Positions 1 through 7,403 of a stretch of DNA of 64,000 nucleotides are shown here, piece after piece. Made by a program: the position numbers and the translations under genes. The notes under the pieces were generated by a model. It had not been told where the DNA came from. It made no database searches and was given only the letters and a program-made list of their open reading frames with translations. Origin of the DNA: Cytobacillus dafuensis (GTDB lineage: Bacteria; Bacillota; Bacilli; Bacillales; Cytobacillaceae); the NCBI RefSeq assembly GCF_007995155.1, contig NZ_CP042593.1, positions 2,646,001-2,710,000 on the forward strand. Direction: 5' to 3'. Position 1 is the stretch's first letter, and each line of letters starts with the position of its first letter.

Positions 1-84
1 TTAAAATTACTGAGGCTATTATTTTTCTAATTCTAAACATCCCCTTTTAATTTTATATGTTAAATTATACCACAATCTATCAAC

Positions 85-127
85 TAAGCTGCTCCATTAG
101 TTTAAGTACATTTATTCACAATCTACG
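85..127 (+). repeat. TTAAGTACAT dispersed motif, copy 1
   Basis: Contains GCTCCATTAGTTTAAGTACAT followed by TTCACAA. A related segment occurs inverted at 47344-47408 and a weaker one at 42035-42078. Confidence 0.4.
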
Positions 128-143
128 CTTTACAATTTAACGC

Positions 144-216
144 GATATTCAATAATCTGTCCCTTTAAATAAAAAAGACGCGTTCCTAAATAAACGCGCC
201 CGATTATAGAAGAGAA
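144..216 (+). repeat. Dispersed hairpin repeat, copy 1
   Basis: Left part ATTCAATAATCTGTCCC, a central stem of the type GACGCGTTCC...AAACGCGCCC, and a right part CGATTATAGAAGAG. It is a diverged full-length member of the family that is clearest at 2256-2324 and 42701-42773. Confidence 0.6.
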
Positions 217-332
217 TTAATATTATTTAGGCTGTTGAAGGGAGCTTGTGCTTATCAAACAGTTCGTTCAACAAGGAAGTAGAAATACTGAAGCAACTAT
301 GCAACCTCTTGAACGGTTTGCTTTAATATCTC

Positions 333-1028
333 TCAACTATCCATCTTACCTATAATCTTTATGAGATCCGTCAACTCACAGATTTCATACGTTGGCTTAA
401 TTCCTGTATTGTTTTCCTTAAGATGCGGATTGAACCAGCAGGTATCAATCCCGTAATTTATTCCTCCCTGAACATCAGAGGTCAAAGAATCACCCACGAT
501 CAACACTTTGGTTTTATCTGTAATCTGTAGTTTGGAAAACGCATAATCGAAAATACCCTTTCCGGGCTTCTGAAATCCAGCCTCTTCAGAAATAATAATA
601 TGCTCAAAAGTATTACAAAGAGGAGAGCGCCCGATTCTTGATGTCTGCACATCCGTGAATCCGTTTGTTATAATGGCCAGCCGACAGCCTGCAAGATTGT
701 CATATAATTCTACGGCTCCCTGTACAAGATGTGTTTCCTTGCCCAAATATCCGAGATAAATACTGTTGAAGGTATCTGCGTTGATTTCAAGCTCATGCGT
801 AAGGAACAATCTCCTAAATCTCTCTACTCCCAGTTCTGATAAAGTAGTAAGCTCCTGTTCCAAATCTCTCCATAATACCTTGCTAATCTCTTTGTAGTTG
901 GCTTCATATTCCGCCAAGCCCGTAGGCAATCCGAACTCTACAAAAGCTTTATTTAGTGCTTCTCTTTCCGACATACTGAAGTCAAATAATGTATCATCAA
1001 TATCGAAAAATATGATTTCGTATTTCAT
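333..1028 (-). CDS. HAD-family nucleotidase, YjjG/YfnB type
   Basis: Cytosolic phosphatase of the haloacid dehalogenase superfamily. The family members closest in layout (YjjG, YfnB) remove phosphate from pyrimidine nucleotides, including non-canonical ones. Motif I is DIDDTLF at residues 9-15, with the two catalytic aspartates D9 and D11. The conserved lysine is in FQKPGKGIF and motif IV is VGDSLTSD. An upstream in-frame ATG at 1040 exists, but GGAGG sits between the two ATGs, five bases before the one at 1028, so 1028 is taken as the start (231 aa). The gene stands alone. The exact substrate cannot be read from sequence. Confidence 0.85.
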   Translation of the reverse strand: MKYEIIFFDIDDTLFDFSMSEREALNKAFVEFGLPTGLAEYEANYKEISKVLWRDLEQELTTLSELGVERFRRLFLTHELEINADTFNSIYLGYLGKETHLVQGAVELYDNLAGCRLAIITNGFTDVQTSRIGRSPLCNTFEHIIISEEAGFQKPGKGIFDYAFSKLQITDKTKVLIVGDSLTSDVQGGINYGIDTCWFNPHLKENNTGIKPTYEICELTDLIKIIGKMDS

Positions 1029-1130
1029 AGCTACCTCCATTAATCATTATCGACCTAATTTAGACACTTATCTTAATTCATTTCATAACAATAACATTGA
1101 TGAACTCTCTTCCTCTAGCTCAATATGGCA

Positions 1131-1198
1131 TATTTCATAATCTGGCCCTTAAATTGAAAAGAGGCGTTCCTAGATAAACGCGCCCTTTAATTGAAAAA
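1131..1198 (+). repeat. Dispersed hairpin repeat, copy 2
   Basis: TTTCATAATCTGGCCCTT, then a stem GAGGCGTTCC...AAACGCGCCC, then TTTAATTGAAAA. It lies between the HAD gene promoter side and the 3' end of the next minus-strand gene. Confidence 0.65.
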
Positions 1199-1219
1199 AT
1201 ATTTATGTACTGGGATATT

Positions 1220-1726
1220 CTAATTTTCAGAGCATTTATCCCAGTTGAATCGCTTAATTCGAATCTTTTTGGCCTTCTTTTCATCCACTGACATAACGAC
1301 CCATACTTCACCAATTTTACTTAACTTCTTTTTAACATTGTTTCCATCAATTTTCTTATAAAGAAAATAACCTTCTTTTCCTTCTAAGCCGCTCTTTAAA
1401 AATAGTCGCCTTGAACCATTACTACTTCCGACAAATAAAGACTGTAGCGACATCTTGTCAGAATGGTCATTAAGCTTCTCCCCTACTTTTAACATCAAGT
1501 CATCAGATATAAATTCTTGATACTCTGATAAATCTAAGTTAAAGCTTTTAACAATATCTTTTAACACCTTATTATTAAATTCTTGATATTCTTTTTCAAA
1601 TTCTTCTATACAAACGCTTTTAGGTGGTTTTTCTTCTTTTACAGAATTAGCAAAAACAGTTTCATTATTTACTCCATAAATTAAAATAATTGATATTAAC
1701 AATAAATTAGAAAACTTTTTATTCAT
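1220..1726 (-). CDS. Putative secreted protein of unknown function
   Basis: 168 aa. The first 26 residues form a signal peptide (basic start, then LLLISIILIYGV, cleavage probably after VFA). The mature part is lysine- and glutamate-rich with two cysteines (in KSVCIEEF and near the C terminus), and ends in a basic stretch KKAKKIRIKRF. No family was recognised. The ribosome binding site is weak (GGTTGATGT). Its nearest neighbours are repeat copies on both sides, so context gives no functional hint. Confidence 0.55.
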   Translation of the reverse strand: MNKKFSNLLLISIILIYGVNNETVFANSVKEEKPPKSVCIEEFEKEYQEFNNKVLKDIVKSFNLDLSEYQEFISDDLMLKVGEKLNDHSDKMSLQSLFVGSSNGSRRLFLKSGLEGKEGYFLYKKIDGNNVKKKLSKIGEVWVVMSVDEKKAKKIRIKRFNWDKCSEN

Positions 1727-1828
1727 TTACATCAACCTAACTATTTTAGGCTTATTTTCACCGGATCAATAACAATTATCCTTTTTCAAACAAAATGTTT
1801 TACTTGAGTAACTCCCCATTTTCCCCCC

Positions 1829-1900
1829 ATTCCAGATTTGGTCCTAAAATGAAAATAAGCGCTGATCCTTGTTCTCTAGGAAAGCGCCCGATTGTTGAAT
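1829..1900 (+). repeat. Dispersed hairpin repeat, copy 3
   Basis: ATTCCAGATTTGGTCC at the left, and GGAAAGCGCCCGATTGTTGAAT at the right, which is one of the best-preserved right ends in the window. Confidence 0.65.
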
Positions 1901-1991
1901 ATCGATTCTCTATTGCATAGTATCGTTGAAATGCGATACATTAAATCGCCCTCGTTATGGTATAATCTTCCATGAGGAGAGTGAGAAAATT

Positions 1992-2174
1992 ATGTATATG
2001 GCTAGTTCTCTTTTTCTAGCTCTAATAATTTCATTACTGCTATTGGGTGCTGTTTCATTTACTCTTTTTATTAGAAGGCTGCTTATTAATAGTAAGGTGA
2101 ATTATAGTACTTCTGATGATATTAACAAGAAATTAGATAAAATTATTGAATTACTTGAAAAGCAATCTAAATAA
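1992..2174 (+). CDS. Small membrane protein, DUF4083-like
   Basis: 60 aa. One N-terminal membrane helix (LFLALIISLLLLGAVSFTLF), then a basic RRLL and a C-terminal helix with the pattern NKKLDKIIELLEKQ. That layout matches the small Bacillus DUF4083 proteins, whose role is unknown. The reading frame is open further upstream, but GAGGAG at 1974-1979 favours the ATG at 1992, although the spacing of 12 bases is long. A terminator follows directly, which supports a real monocistronic gene. Confidence 0.6.
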   Translation: MYMASSLFLALIISLLLLGAVSFTLFIRRLLINSKVNYSTSDDINKKLDKIIELLEKQSK

Positions 2175-2188
2175 ACTTTGCTATTTTG

Positions 2189-2215
2189 ATGCTCTAAAAT
2201 TGAGCATTTTTTTAT
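2189..2215 (+). terminator. Rho-independent terminator
   Basis: ATGCTC-TAAAATT-GAGCAT stem of six base pairs followed by eight T residues, 15 bases after the small membrane protein gene. Confidence 0.8.
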
Positions 2216-2255
2216 TTCAACAATTTCACATTTTGTTCTACTACGTAATATAAAG

Positions 2256-2324
2256 TTACTCCACAATCTGGCCCGATACAAAAAGAACGCCTTCTTCAAG
2301 AATGTCGCCCTATTCTGGAATAAG
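2256..2324 (+). repeat. Dispersed hairpin repeat, copy 4
   Basis: Well-preserved copy: TTACTCCACAATCTGGCCC at the left, a central imperfect stem AACGCCTTCTTCAAGAATGTCG, and CCCTATTCTGGAATAAG at the right. Confidence 0.7.
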
Positions 2325-2644
2325 AAAATAAACTGGAGTCTTAATCATATTTTCAAAAAAACATTCATGAAATTTCCCTCTCAACCCAGGAGTAAAAATT
2401 CTTTCTCCCTGCCATAATATAGATACCGCTAACATCCTGTTTTAATTTCTCACTTCCAGGAGTACCTAGTGTCGAGAATTAATTAAATTCACCACTTAGT
2501 TAATTTTGCAGTTTTATAATGATCGTTAAGTTCTTCTGAATGAATTTAAGTCACTTACTCCACCAACGCTAATTCCGGGAACATTTATTATACAAATTGA
2601 TACAGTAGTTGGGGGATAAATGACCTTTATTTAACAAAAGTTGC

Positions 2645-2708
2645 TTCATACAAAATTCACATTTTTGTAATATACTAATCGATGAAAATAAATAGTAATA
2701 TTTATTTT
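2645..2708 (+). promoter_or_regulatory. Candidate promoter and palindromic operator of copCD
   Basis: A possible -35 TTCATA (2645-2650) is spaced 17 bases from TAATAT (2668-2673). Just downstream lies a perfect inverted repeat, AAAATAAATA-GTAA-TATTTATTTT (2685-2708), overlapping the expected transcription start. Its position suits a repressor site, for example for a copper-responsive regulator, but the sequence was not matched to a known operator. Confidence 0.4.
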
Positions 2709-2740
2709 ATATTATAGATTGAAGTCTAGGAGGATTTATT

Positions 2741-3298
2741 TTGAAACGTATTTTTACCGCAGCAGCAGCAGTTTTACTAGCAATGTCTATTTCTACAAGT
2801 GCGTTTGCTCACTCGCATATAGGGGGATCAAATCCAGCAGATGGTGAGGTTGTAACGGAACCATTAAAAGAAATAGTTCTTGAATTTGATGGTAAAATTG
2901 AACAGGGTAGCTATATAGATGTAAAAACGACAGAGGGAAAAGCAATTAAACTACAAGATATTATTATTGGTGATGGTACATTAACAGGTACTGTTGTTGA
3001 GCCACTTCCAAATGACGAATATCAAGTAAATTGGAGTATTATTAGTGCAGACGGTCACCCATTAGAAGGTGAATTCTCATTTACTGTAAATGCGCCAGTT
3101 CCTGAATCTGTGGAAGAAGTAACAAAGGAACCGTCAGAAACAACTAAATCAGTTGAGAAATCGACAGAAGATCATGAAAAAGCAGCTTCAGCGGATAAAG
3201 AAGAGAAAGAATCATCTTCTATGTCAGCTATTCTTATTGTTCTTTTAGTTATCATTGTAGCAGGTGGTTTCTTCTTACTAACTAAAAGAAAGAAATAA
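2741..3298 (+). CDS. CopC-domain copper-binding protein, membrane-anchored
   Basis: 185 aa, exported. Signal peptide of about 23 residues ending SAFA, so the mature chain starts with His24. CopC domains bind copper through an N-terminal histidine, and His24, His26 and His106 (in SADGHPLEG) are in fitting places. The CopC beta-sandwich covers about residues 24-117. A charged linker rich in Glu, Lys and Ser follows, then a single membrane helix and a basic KRKK tail that fixes it to the outer face of the membrane. The start is a TTG placed seven bases after AGGAGG. It is followed three bases later by copD. B. subtilis YcnJ carries both domains in one chain; here they are two genes. Confidence 0.85.
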   Translation: MKRIFTAAAAVLLAMSISTSAFAHSHIGGSNPADGEVVTEPLKEIVLEFDGKIEQGSYIDVKTTEGKAIKLQDIIIGDGTLTGTVVEPLPNDEYQVNWSIISADGHPLEGEFSFTVNAPVPESVEEVTKEPSETTKSVEKSTEDHEKAASADKEEKESSSMSAILIVLLVIIVAGGFFLLTKRKK

Positions 3299-3301
3299 TA
3301 A

Positions 3302-4393
3302 ATGAATATATTAGTAATTATTAGTCAGACGCTTTTATATTTATGCTTTTCGGTCTTAGTAGGAAGTTTTATCCTTTTACTTGTCCCAAGCAAATATCGT
3401 CCTGATATTAGAATTCCAAAGCGCTTATTACTTATTAGCGCCATTATGCTACCTGTTTTCGCATTTATTCCTATACTAGAAATTATATTATATATTTCTC
3501 CACGCTTAGGTTTATTTGAATCGTTAAAAATTGTTTTAACAACCTATACAGTTGGGACTGCATGGGATTTTACCCTTCTCGGTTCTAGTGTGTTAATACT
3601 ACTAATTGCCTTAGCGAAATCTAATGAAAAGAACATTTTCTCTATATTAGGAGCATTTCTAACATTTGGATTAATATTAACAGTTGCTTGGTCAAGCCAT
3701 GCAAGCGCTGTTGATCCAATAATAGGAATTATTAGCGATTTTATTCATTTAGCAGCTGTCAGTATTTGGGTTGGGGTTTTACTTATGATTGGCTGGTGTT
3801 CACTCAATCATAAAAATTGGCTTGAATTTTTAAGCTGGTTTTCACAGGTCGCTATTGGCTGTTTAGTTGCTACAATTCTTAGTGGTGTGTTCTTAATGGA
3901 TATAATGGTGGACGGGTATATTGATTCGTGGATGGTTTCATATGGACAAGGGTTATTAATGAAACATTTATTCCTACTGCCACTTGTTTTTTATGCATTA
4001 GTGAATGGTTTCATTGTAAAATATAAAATTTCAAAAGATGCTACATTCAATCCAATCCCTTGGATTCGTGTAGAAGGCTTTATTTTATTTACAATCTTTA
4101 CAATTACAGCAGCTTTTTCGCAACAATCACCACCTCATGGCAATTATTTAACGAGTGATGCGGTATCACCTTTATTCAGTCTATTTCACGATGGCATAAT
4201 CGATTCTGGTACTACAATTGGCTTTTCTGTAAACTTAAATACTGTATGGTTCTTTTTTATTTCTATCCTATTTATGGGGTTAATTGTATTATCATTTTTC
4301 AAAAAAGCATCGATTATTATATCTTTTCTCTTTAGTTGCTTATTCGTAACGAGTATATACTTTATGATAATGGTGACTGTGGTAATTCGCTAA
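3302..4393 (+). CDS. CopD-family copper import membrane protein
   Basis: 363 aa with about eight or nine hydrophobic helices across its whole length. The CopD signature region SDFIHLAAVSIWVGVL lies near residue 140, preceded by WSSHASAVDP. CopD proteins take copper from the CopC partner across the membrane. The gene begins three bases after the copC stop and the two end at a shared strong terminator, so they form a two-gene operon. The histidines near residues 128 and 145 are candidate copper ligands (inference). Confidence 0.8.
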   Translation: MNILVIISQTLLYLCFSVLVGSFILLLVPSKYRPDIRIPKRLLLISAIMLPVFAFIPILEIILYISPRLGLFESLKIVLTTYTVGTAWDFTLLGSSVLILLIALAKSNEKNIFSILGAFLTFGLILTVAWSSHASAVDPIIGIISDFIHLAAVSIWVGVLLMIGWCSLNHKNWLEFLSWFSQVAIGCLVATILSGVFLMDIMVDGYIDSWMVSYGQGLLMKHLFLLPLVFYALVNGFIVKYKISKDATFNPIPWIRVEGFILFTIFTITAAFSQQSPPHGNYLTSDAVSPLFSLFHDGIIDSGTTIGFSVNLNTVWFFFISILFMGLIVLSFFKKASIIISFLFSCLFVTSIYFMIMVTVVIR

Positions 4394-4433
4394 AAAGAGT
4401 GAGACTCTAAAAGTAGAGTCTCACTCTTTTTTT
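4393..4433. terminator. Bidirectional terminator after copCD
   Basis: AAAAGAGTGAGACTCT paired with AGAGTCTCACTCTTTT, loop AAAAGT, A-rich before and T-rich after. A short minus-strand frame here is only the shadow of this hairpin and the repeat beside it. Confidence 0.9.
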
Positions 4434-4546
4434 GATTTTTAATTATGGATACTTTTAAAGTAGTTTTTCTCATCCACAAAGGAAGGAAAATTTCATCACA
4501 TTCTGCTTCTAGAATTTCATTTATATATCCGATTCCTTTTGAAAGT

Positions 4547-4570
4547 GTTATTCCACAATATGGCCCGATC
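4547..4570 (+). repeat. Dispersed hairpin repeat, left half only (copy 5)
   Basis: GTTATTCCACAATATGGCCCGA with no right half. It abuts the truncated small membrane frame that follows. Confidence 0.55.
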
Positions 4571-4577
4571 ATATTAA

Positions 4578-4715
4578 AAGGTCCCGTCTTTACTGGGGAT
4601 TGTTGGTTGGTTCTACCTCTATAAGCCTCGCCACAGACGAATTTGGTTTATTCTTTGTGTGGTCGGTATAATCGTTGGTCTTGTTACAGGTTTGTTAGGT
4701 GTCCGTTTCGCATAA
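4578..4715 (+). pseudogene. Remnant of a small membrane protein
   Basis: A 45-codon open frame with no ATG, GTG or TTG start, beginning just after a stop at 4575-4577. It encodes a basic centre (YKPRHRR) followed by one strong hydrophobic helix of the pattern ILCVVGIIVGLVTGLLG and a short tail. Coding character and the terminator at 4761-4789 suggest the 3' end of a real gene that lost its 5' end where the half repeat now sits. No family was identified. Confidence 0.35.
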
Positions 4716-4760
4716 TTTGGAAAGTGTTATATTTACTCCAATTTCAATTCTAATATAAAC

Positions 4761-4789
4761 AAAAGAGGTGCGTATTGCACCTCTTTTTT
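4761..4789 (+). terminator. Rho-independent terminator
   Basis: AAAAGAGGTGC-GTATT-GCACCTCTTTTTT. It follows the small membrane remnant on the plus strand. Confidence 0.8.
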
Positions 4790-4946
4790 AGTGGTTTTGC
4801 CCTTTAAACATCGCGCAATCCCCTCTATTATAAATCCATGTGTAATTACGTTGAACTCATTTGTTCTATTTTGAGACAAAAATCAATGACGGGTCAATTG
4901 ATTACCGCAGATAACGTGCAAATCCTATAAAGATTCACTTCCACTT

Positions 4947-5855
4947 TCATTTCAGCTTTTTCAAATGCTTCAGTTTCTCTGGATTAACTATGTTGTATAA
5001 AGCAGAAAGTTTATCGTCATCGAATTGAAATGCCAATACATATAAAATCTGATTGTCCGCCTTTATAATCATTCCCGGTTGCCCGTTCACATCCGCTTCC
5101 ATGAAAATCAAATTGGATGGGATTTTACGGTAGACACCCATTAAAAAGGCAACGGCTCGTTCAATTCCAAAGATAGGACGCAAGTTTGCTTTCGCTTTAC
5201 CTCCTCCGTCGGAATAAATAGTGAAGTCATCTGATAAAATGGACAAAAGTTTTTCGATGTTGTTTCTTTGAACTGCCTCTATAAAGTCACGCACAGTTTC
5301 TTCTTTTTGACCCCTATCTCCCCCCTCTTTCGGGGATAAATCGCCGACTTTTTGTTTCGATCTGCTTTGGATTTTTCGGCTGTTATCAGGAGATTTACCG
5401 ATTAATTGTGCAATCTCATCGTAAGAATAAGAGTAAACTTCCCGCAGAAGGAACACCACTCTTTCCACCGGATTTAAGTTTTCAAGTAGATGTAAAAAAG
5501 CGATGGATAACTCCTCATTGGCAATCGCCCGGTCTGCCGGATCCGTCCCCTTTCCGTTAATGATCGGTTCCGGTAACCAGGAGCCAACATACACTTCTCT
5601 CCTCTTTCGGGCAGAACGCAGGAAGTCAATGCTAAGGTTTGTTGTGACCTTCCATAAATAACTTTTCACATGATGAATCGAATGCAAAGAAACTTGATTC
5701 AAATTCAAAAAAGCTTCTTGCACGATGTCTTCTGCATCGGTCACACTTCCCAACATGCGATAAGCAAGCGAAAAAAGAACCGATTTATAAGATGAGTAAA
5801 CTTCGGTCATATCATCATCAGGTGGAAGATGTTTAGATTCAGATCCGTCCGGCAT
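4947..5855 (-). CDS. ECF41-family RNA polymerase sigma factor (SigJ-like)
   Basis: 302 aa. The N-terminal half holds sigma region 2 (about 20-85, with AYRMLGSVTDAEDIVQEAF) and region 4 (about 120-175, with LREVYSYSYDEIAQLIGKS). The C-terminal part is a SnoaL/NTF2-like domain that in this family regulates the sigma factor from within, so no separate anti-sigma factor is needed. All three ECF41 signatures are present: WLPEP at 93-97, DGGGK at 216-220 and NPEKL at 291-295. It lies 98 bases behind the GrdB-like gene on the same strand, and a match to the ECF41 promoter stands before that gene, so autoregulated co-transcription is likely. AAGGG lies about ten bases before the start. Confidence 0.9.
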   Translation of the reverse strand: MPDGSESKHLPPDDDMTEVYSSYKSVLFSLAYRMLGSVTDAEDIVQEAFLNLNQVSLHSIHHVKSYLWKVTTNLSIDFLRSARKRREVYVGSWLPEPIINGKGTDPADRAIANEELSIAFLHLLENLNPVERVVFLLREVYSYSYDEIAQLIGKSPDNSRKIQSRSKQKVGDLSPKEGGDRGQKEETVRDFIEAVQRNNIEKLLSILSDDFTIYSDGGGKAKANLRPIFGIERAVAFLMGVYRKIPSNLIFMEADVNGQPGMIIKADNQILYVLAFQFDDDKLSALYNIVNPEKLKHLKKLK

Positions 5856-5939
5856 TCAAAGCACACCCTTTTGTTTATGATTACACTCTATTCTAAATTT
5901 TAGCACAATTTTTGATCCAATAGGGCTATTCTATCCGTT

Positions 5940-5965
5940 GGGACGAGATCGTTTCATCTCGTCCC
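5940..5965 (-). terminator. Perfect hairpin overlapping the selenoprotein stop codon
   Basis: GGGACGAGAT-GAAACG-ATCTCGTCCC, ten perfect pairs. The terminal TGA (5954-5956) begins at the end of the 5' arm. No T run follows, so it may protect or process the mRNA or weaken read-through into the sigma gene rather than end transcription fully. Confidence 0.5.
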
Positions 5966-6769
5966 GGTGATCATCTCCCCTTTTTTTGCTTTGCCCAATG
6001 CACCCAAACATTGTAACAAAGCGGAGTACTGTTCCTCCTTTCTGTTGGCAAGACCGATCGGACTCCCCAGTTTGTTGGGGAAATAAATCGATCGGGGTAC
6101 TCCCAAAGCATTTGTCGTTTCGGGTAACAGGGTTACTGTGATTGTCGCTATTCCCTGCTTTTCCAATTCTCGTGCGATCAGTCCCACGGACCGATGACAG
6201 TGGCTTCATGCAGGAGTCAGAATGGCCACATCCACCTGGTCATTCACAAGACTGCGCGCAACTTCCGGTCCTGTTTTTTCAACCAACGGAGAGGTATCAT
6301 GAATTCCTCCCTGAAAACTGAAGTGACGCGGAGCGATACTCCCTACTTTACCTTCCCGTTGCATGCGGTGAAGAGTGGCTAAAGGAAACATGATTTCCAA
6401 ATCAACCTTTACATCGCTATGATCATAAAATAAATGACTGATCACCGTTTCACTTGAGGGGGTATCTGAGGGAATCACACGATAGGAGCAATCCCCCTTG
6501 GAATCGTTCAAGTCAAATGGGGGTTGGCTTTTCAGGATGATGCCTCCCGTGGTAATGAGAGCCACCCGACTTTCCTCAATCGGCCTTTTTAATGGAGCCC
6601 AGGGAACATCACCACTCCTTTCTCTGCCCAATTTCATACTTTTCATACTGATTCGATCAATTAATTTGGGGTATTTCTCAATCAATTTACCCATCAATTT
6701 CGATTGAGCAAGCGTGAATATTACCTTTCTGCCAAAGCCAACCTTGGAAGATGAATGAATATTTGCCAT
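5954..6769 (-). CDS. GrdB-like family protein, probable selenoprotein (in-frame UGA)
   Basis: 271 aa if the single in-frame TGA at 6206-6208 is read as selenocysteine (Sec188). The two halves are in the same frame, with no shift. The first 187 residues carry the family pattern PWAPLKRP, VALITTGGI, PFDLND and SYRVIP. The part after TGA continues SHCHRSVGLIARELEKQGI, which matches the redox loop of glycine/sarcosine/betaine/D-proline reductase selenoprotein B relatives, where Cys or Sec occupies the TGA position. This gives a U-x-x-C motif (Sec188, Cys191). An 8-bp hairpin follows at SECIS spacing. AAAGGAGG precedes the ATG. The reaction is unknown; the related GrdB and PrdB cleave substrates in reductive amino acid metabolism. 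The alternative is a nonsense mutation of a Cys codon. Confidence 0.8.
6177..6195 (-). promoter_or_regulatory. Bacterial SECIS-like hairpin
   Basis: In the minus-strand mRNA, ATCGGTCC-GUG-GGACUGAU forms eight pairs (one G-U) with a GUG triloop. The loop begins 18 bases after the in-frame UGA. Known bacterial SECIS elements have a short G/U-containing apical loop roughly 16-37 bases after UGA, so placement and shape fit. Confidence 0.65.
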
Positions 6770-6819
6770 AGAATATGCCTCCTTTTCATTTTCAACCTGT
6801 TTTATCTTTCACACATAGT

Positions 6820-6846
6820 GACGAAATAGGAGGGGGATTTGTGACA
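6820..6846 (-). promoter_or_regulatory. ECF41-type promoter
   Basis: On the minus strand TGTCACA (6846-6840), exactly 16 bases, then CGTC (6823-6820). This is the published ECF41 target consensus as I recall it. The predicted leader is about 45 bases before the GrdB-like ATG. Confidence 0.75.
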
Positions 6847-7286
6847 TGGCAATGAGAATTTATTAAAAAAACCTATCATCAGATAGGTTCTATAAATTAC
6901 AGGTAATACTTTAAATTCAGCTTTTATTTTTTATTCGACGAAACCGGGTGCCAAGTCCCCGATGAAGGAGAATATGTTTCTCTTTCCCGATTGTACCATT
7001 GTCAGAATCATGTAACATATGATACTAAAGAATAATGAAATTAGCATCGTATGGAGCAGCAAGGCGAACATATTCAATTGGCATAGGGGGAGCTTTTCAG
7101 AGCGTTACTTCCTCATTCGACTCCTCGACATAACCCTTCAGTTATAGAAATCTAAAACTGCCTGGTCAGCAGCTTTATTTGCTTCTGCTGCATATATTTT
7201 TTCTTGCTCCACAGCTAATTTTGACTCTTTGTCATCGTCTATTTGGGCATGCTCGGCGGCTATTGCTGCTTCAATCCCAGCAATGA
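6847..7286. other. Gene gap with a coding-like remnant
   Basis: A small hairpin AACCTATC-ATCA-GATAGGTT lies at 6870-6890. On the minus strand, 7302-7138 is a 54-codon open frame without a start, alanine-, glutamate- and lysine-rich (EAAIAAEHAQ, KIYAAEANKAAD) and ending at TGA 7138-7140. Composition suggests a coding relic. It overlaps the alaRT terminator, so it is not an active gene as it stands. Confidence 0.35.
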
Positions 7287-7317
7287 TAAAAGGGCATTGT
7301 TCTTAAAACAATGCCCT
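7287..7317 (-). terminator. Terminator of the alaR-alaT operon
   Basis: AGGGCATTGTT-TTAAG-AACAATGCCCT, eleven pairs, followed on the minus strand by TTTTATC. It sits about 90 bases after the transaminase stop. Confidence 0.8.
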
Positions 7318-7403
7318 ATAAATGAAGTATTTACTTTTCATGTAGTAAGTAACATACACAGTTAAGGGAGGAGATGATACAATCCCCTCCCCTTTGATTC
7401 ATT

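Larger units (their letters stand above)
1..332. other. Gene-free left flank
   Basis: No convincing coding sequence. It holds one copy of the TTAAGTACAT motif and the first copy of the dispersed hairpin repeat. Bases 236-330 look like leftover non-coding sequence downstream of the HAD gene. No clear terminator for that gene was found here. Confidence 0.5.

Noticed and set aside
4390..4572. 60-residue minus-strand gene
   Set aside because: It is made of the copCD terminator and half of a dispersed repeat; no ribosome binding site or family.
5954..6187. Reading the two GrdB-like parts as two separate genes or a frameshift
   Set aside because: Both parts are in the same frame, and the second has no ribosome binding site.
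5931..6209. 92-residue minus-strand frame covering the second half of the GrdB-like gene
   Set aside because: Wrong frame; it is the shadow of the frame that continues the protein after the in-frame TGA.
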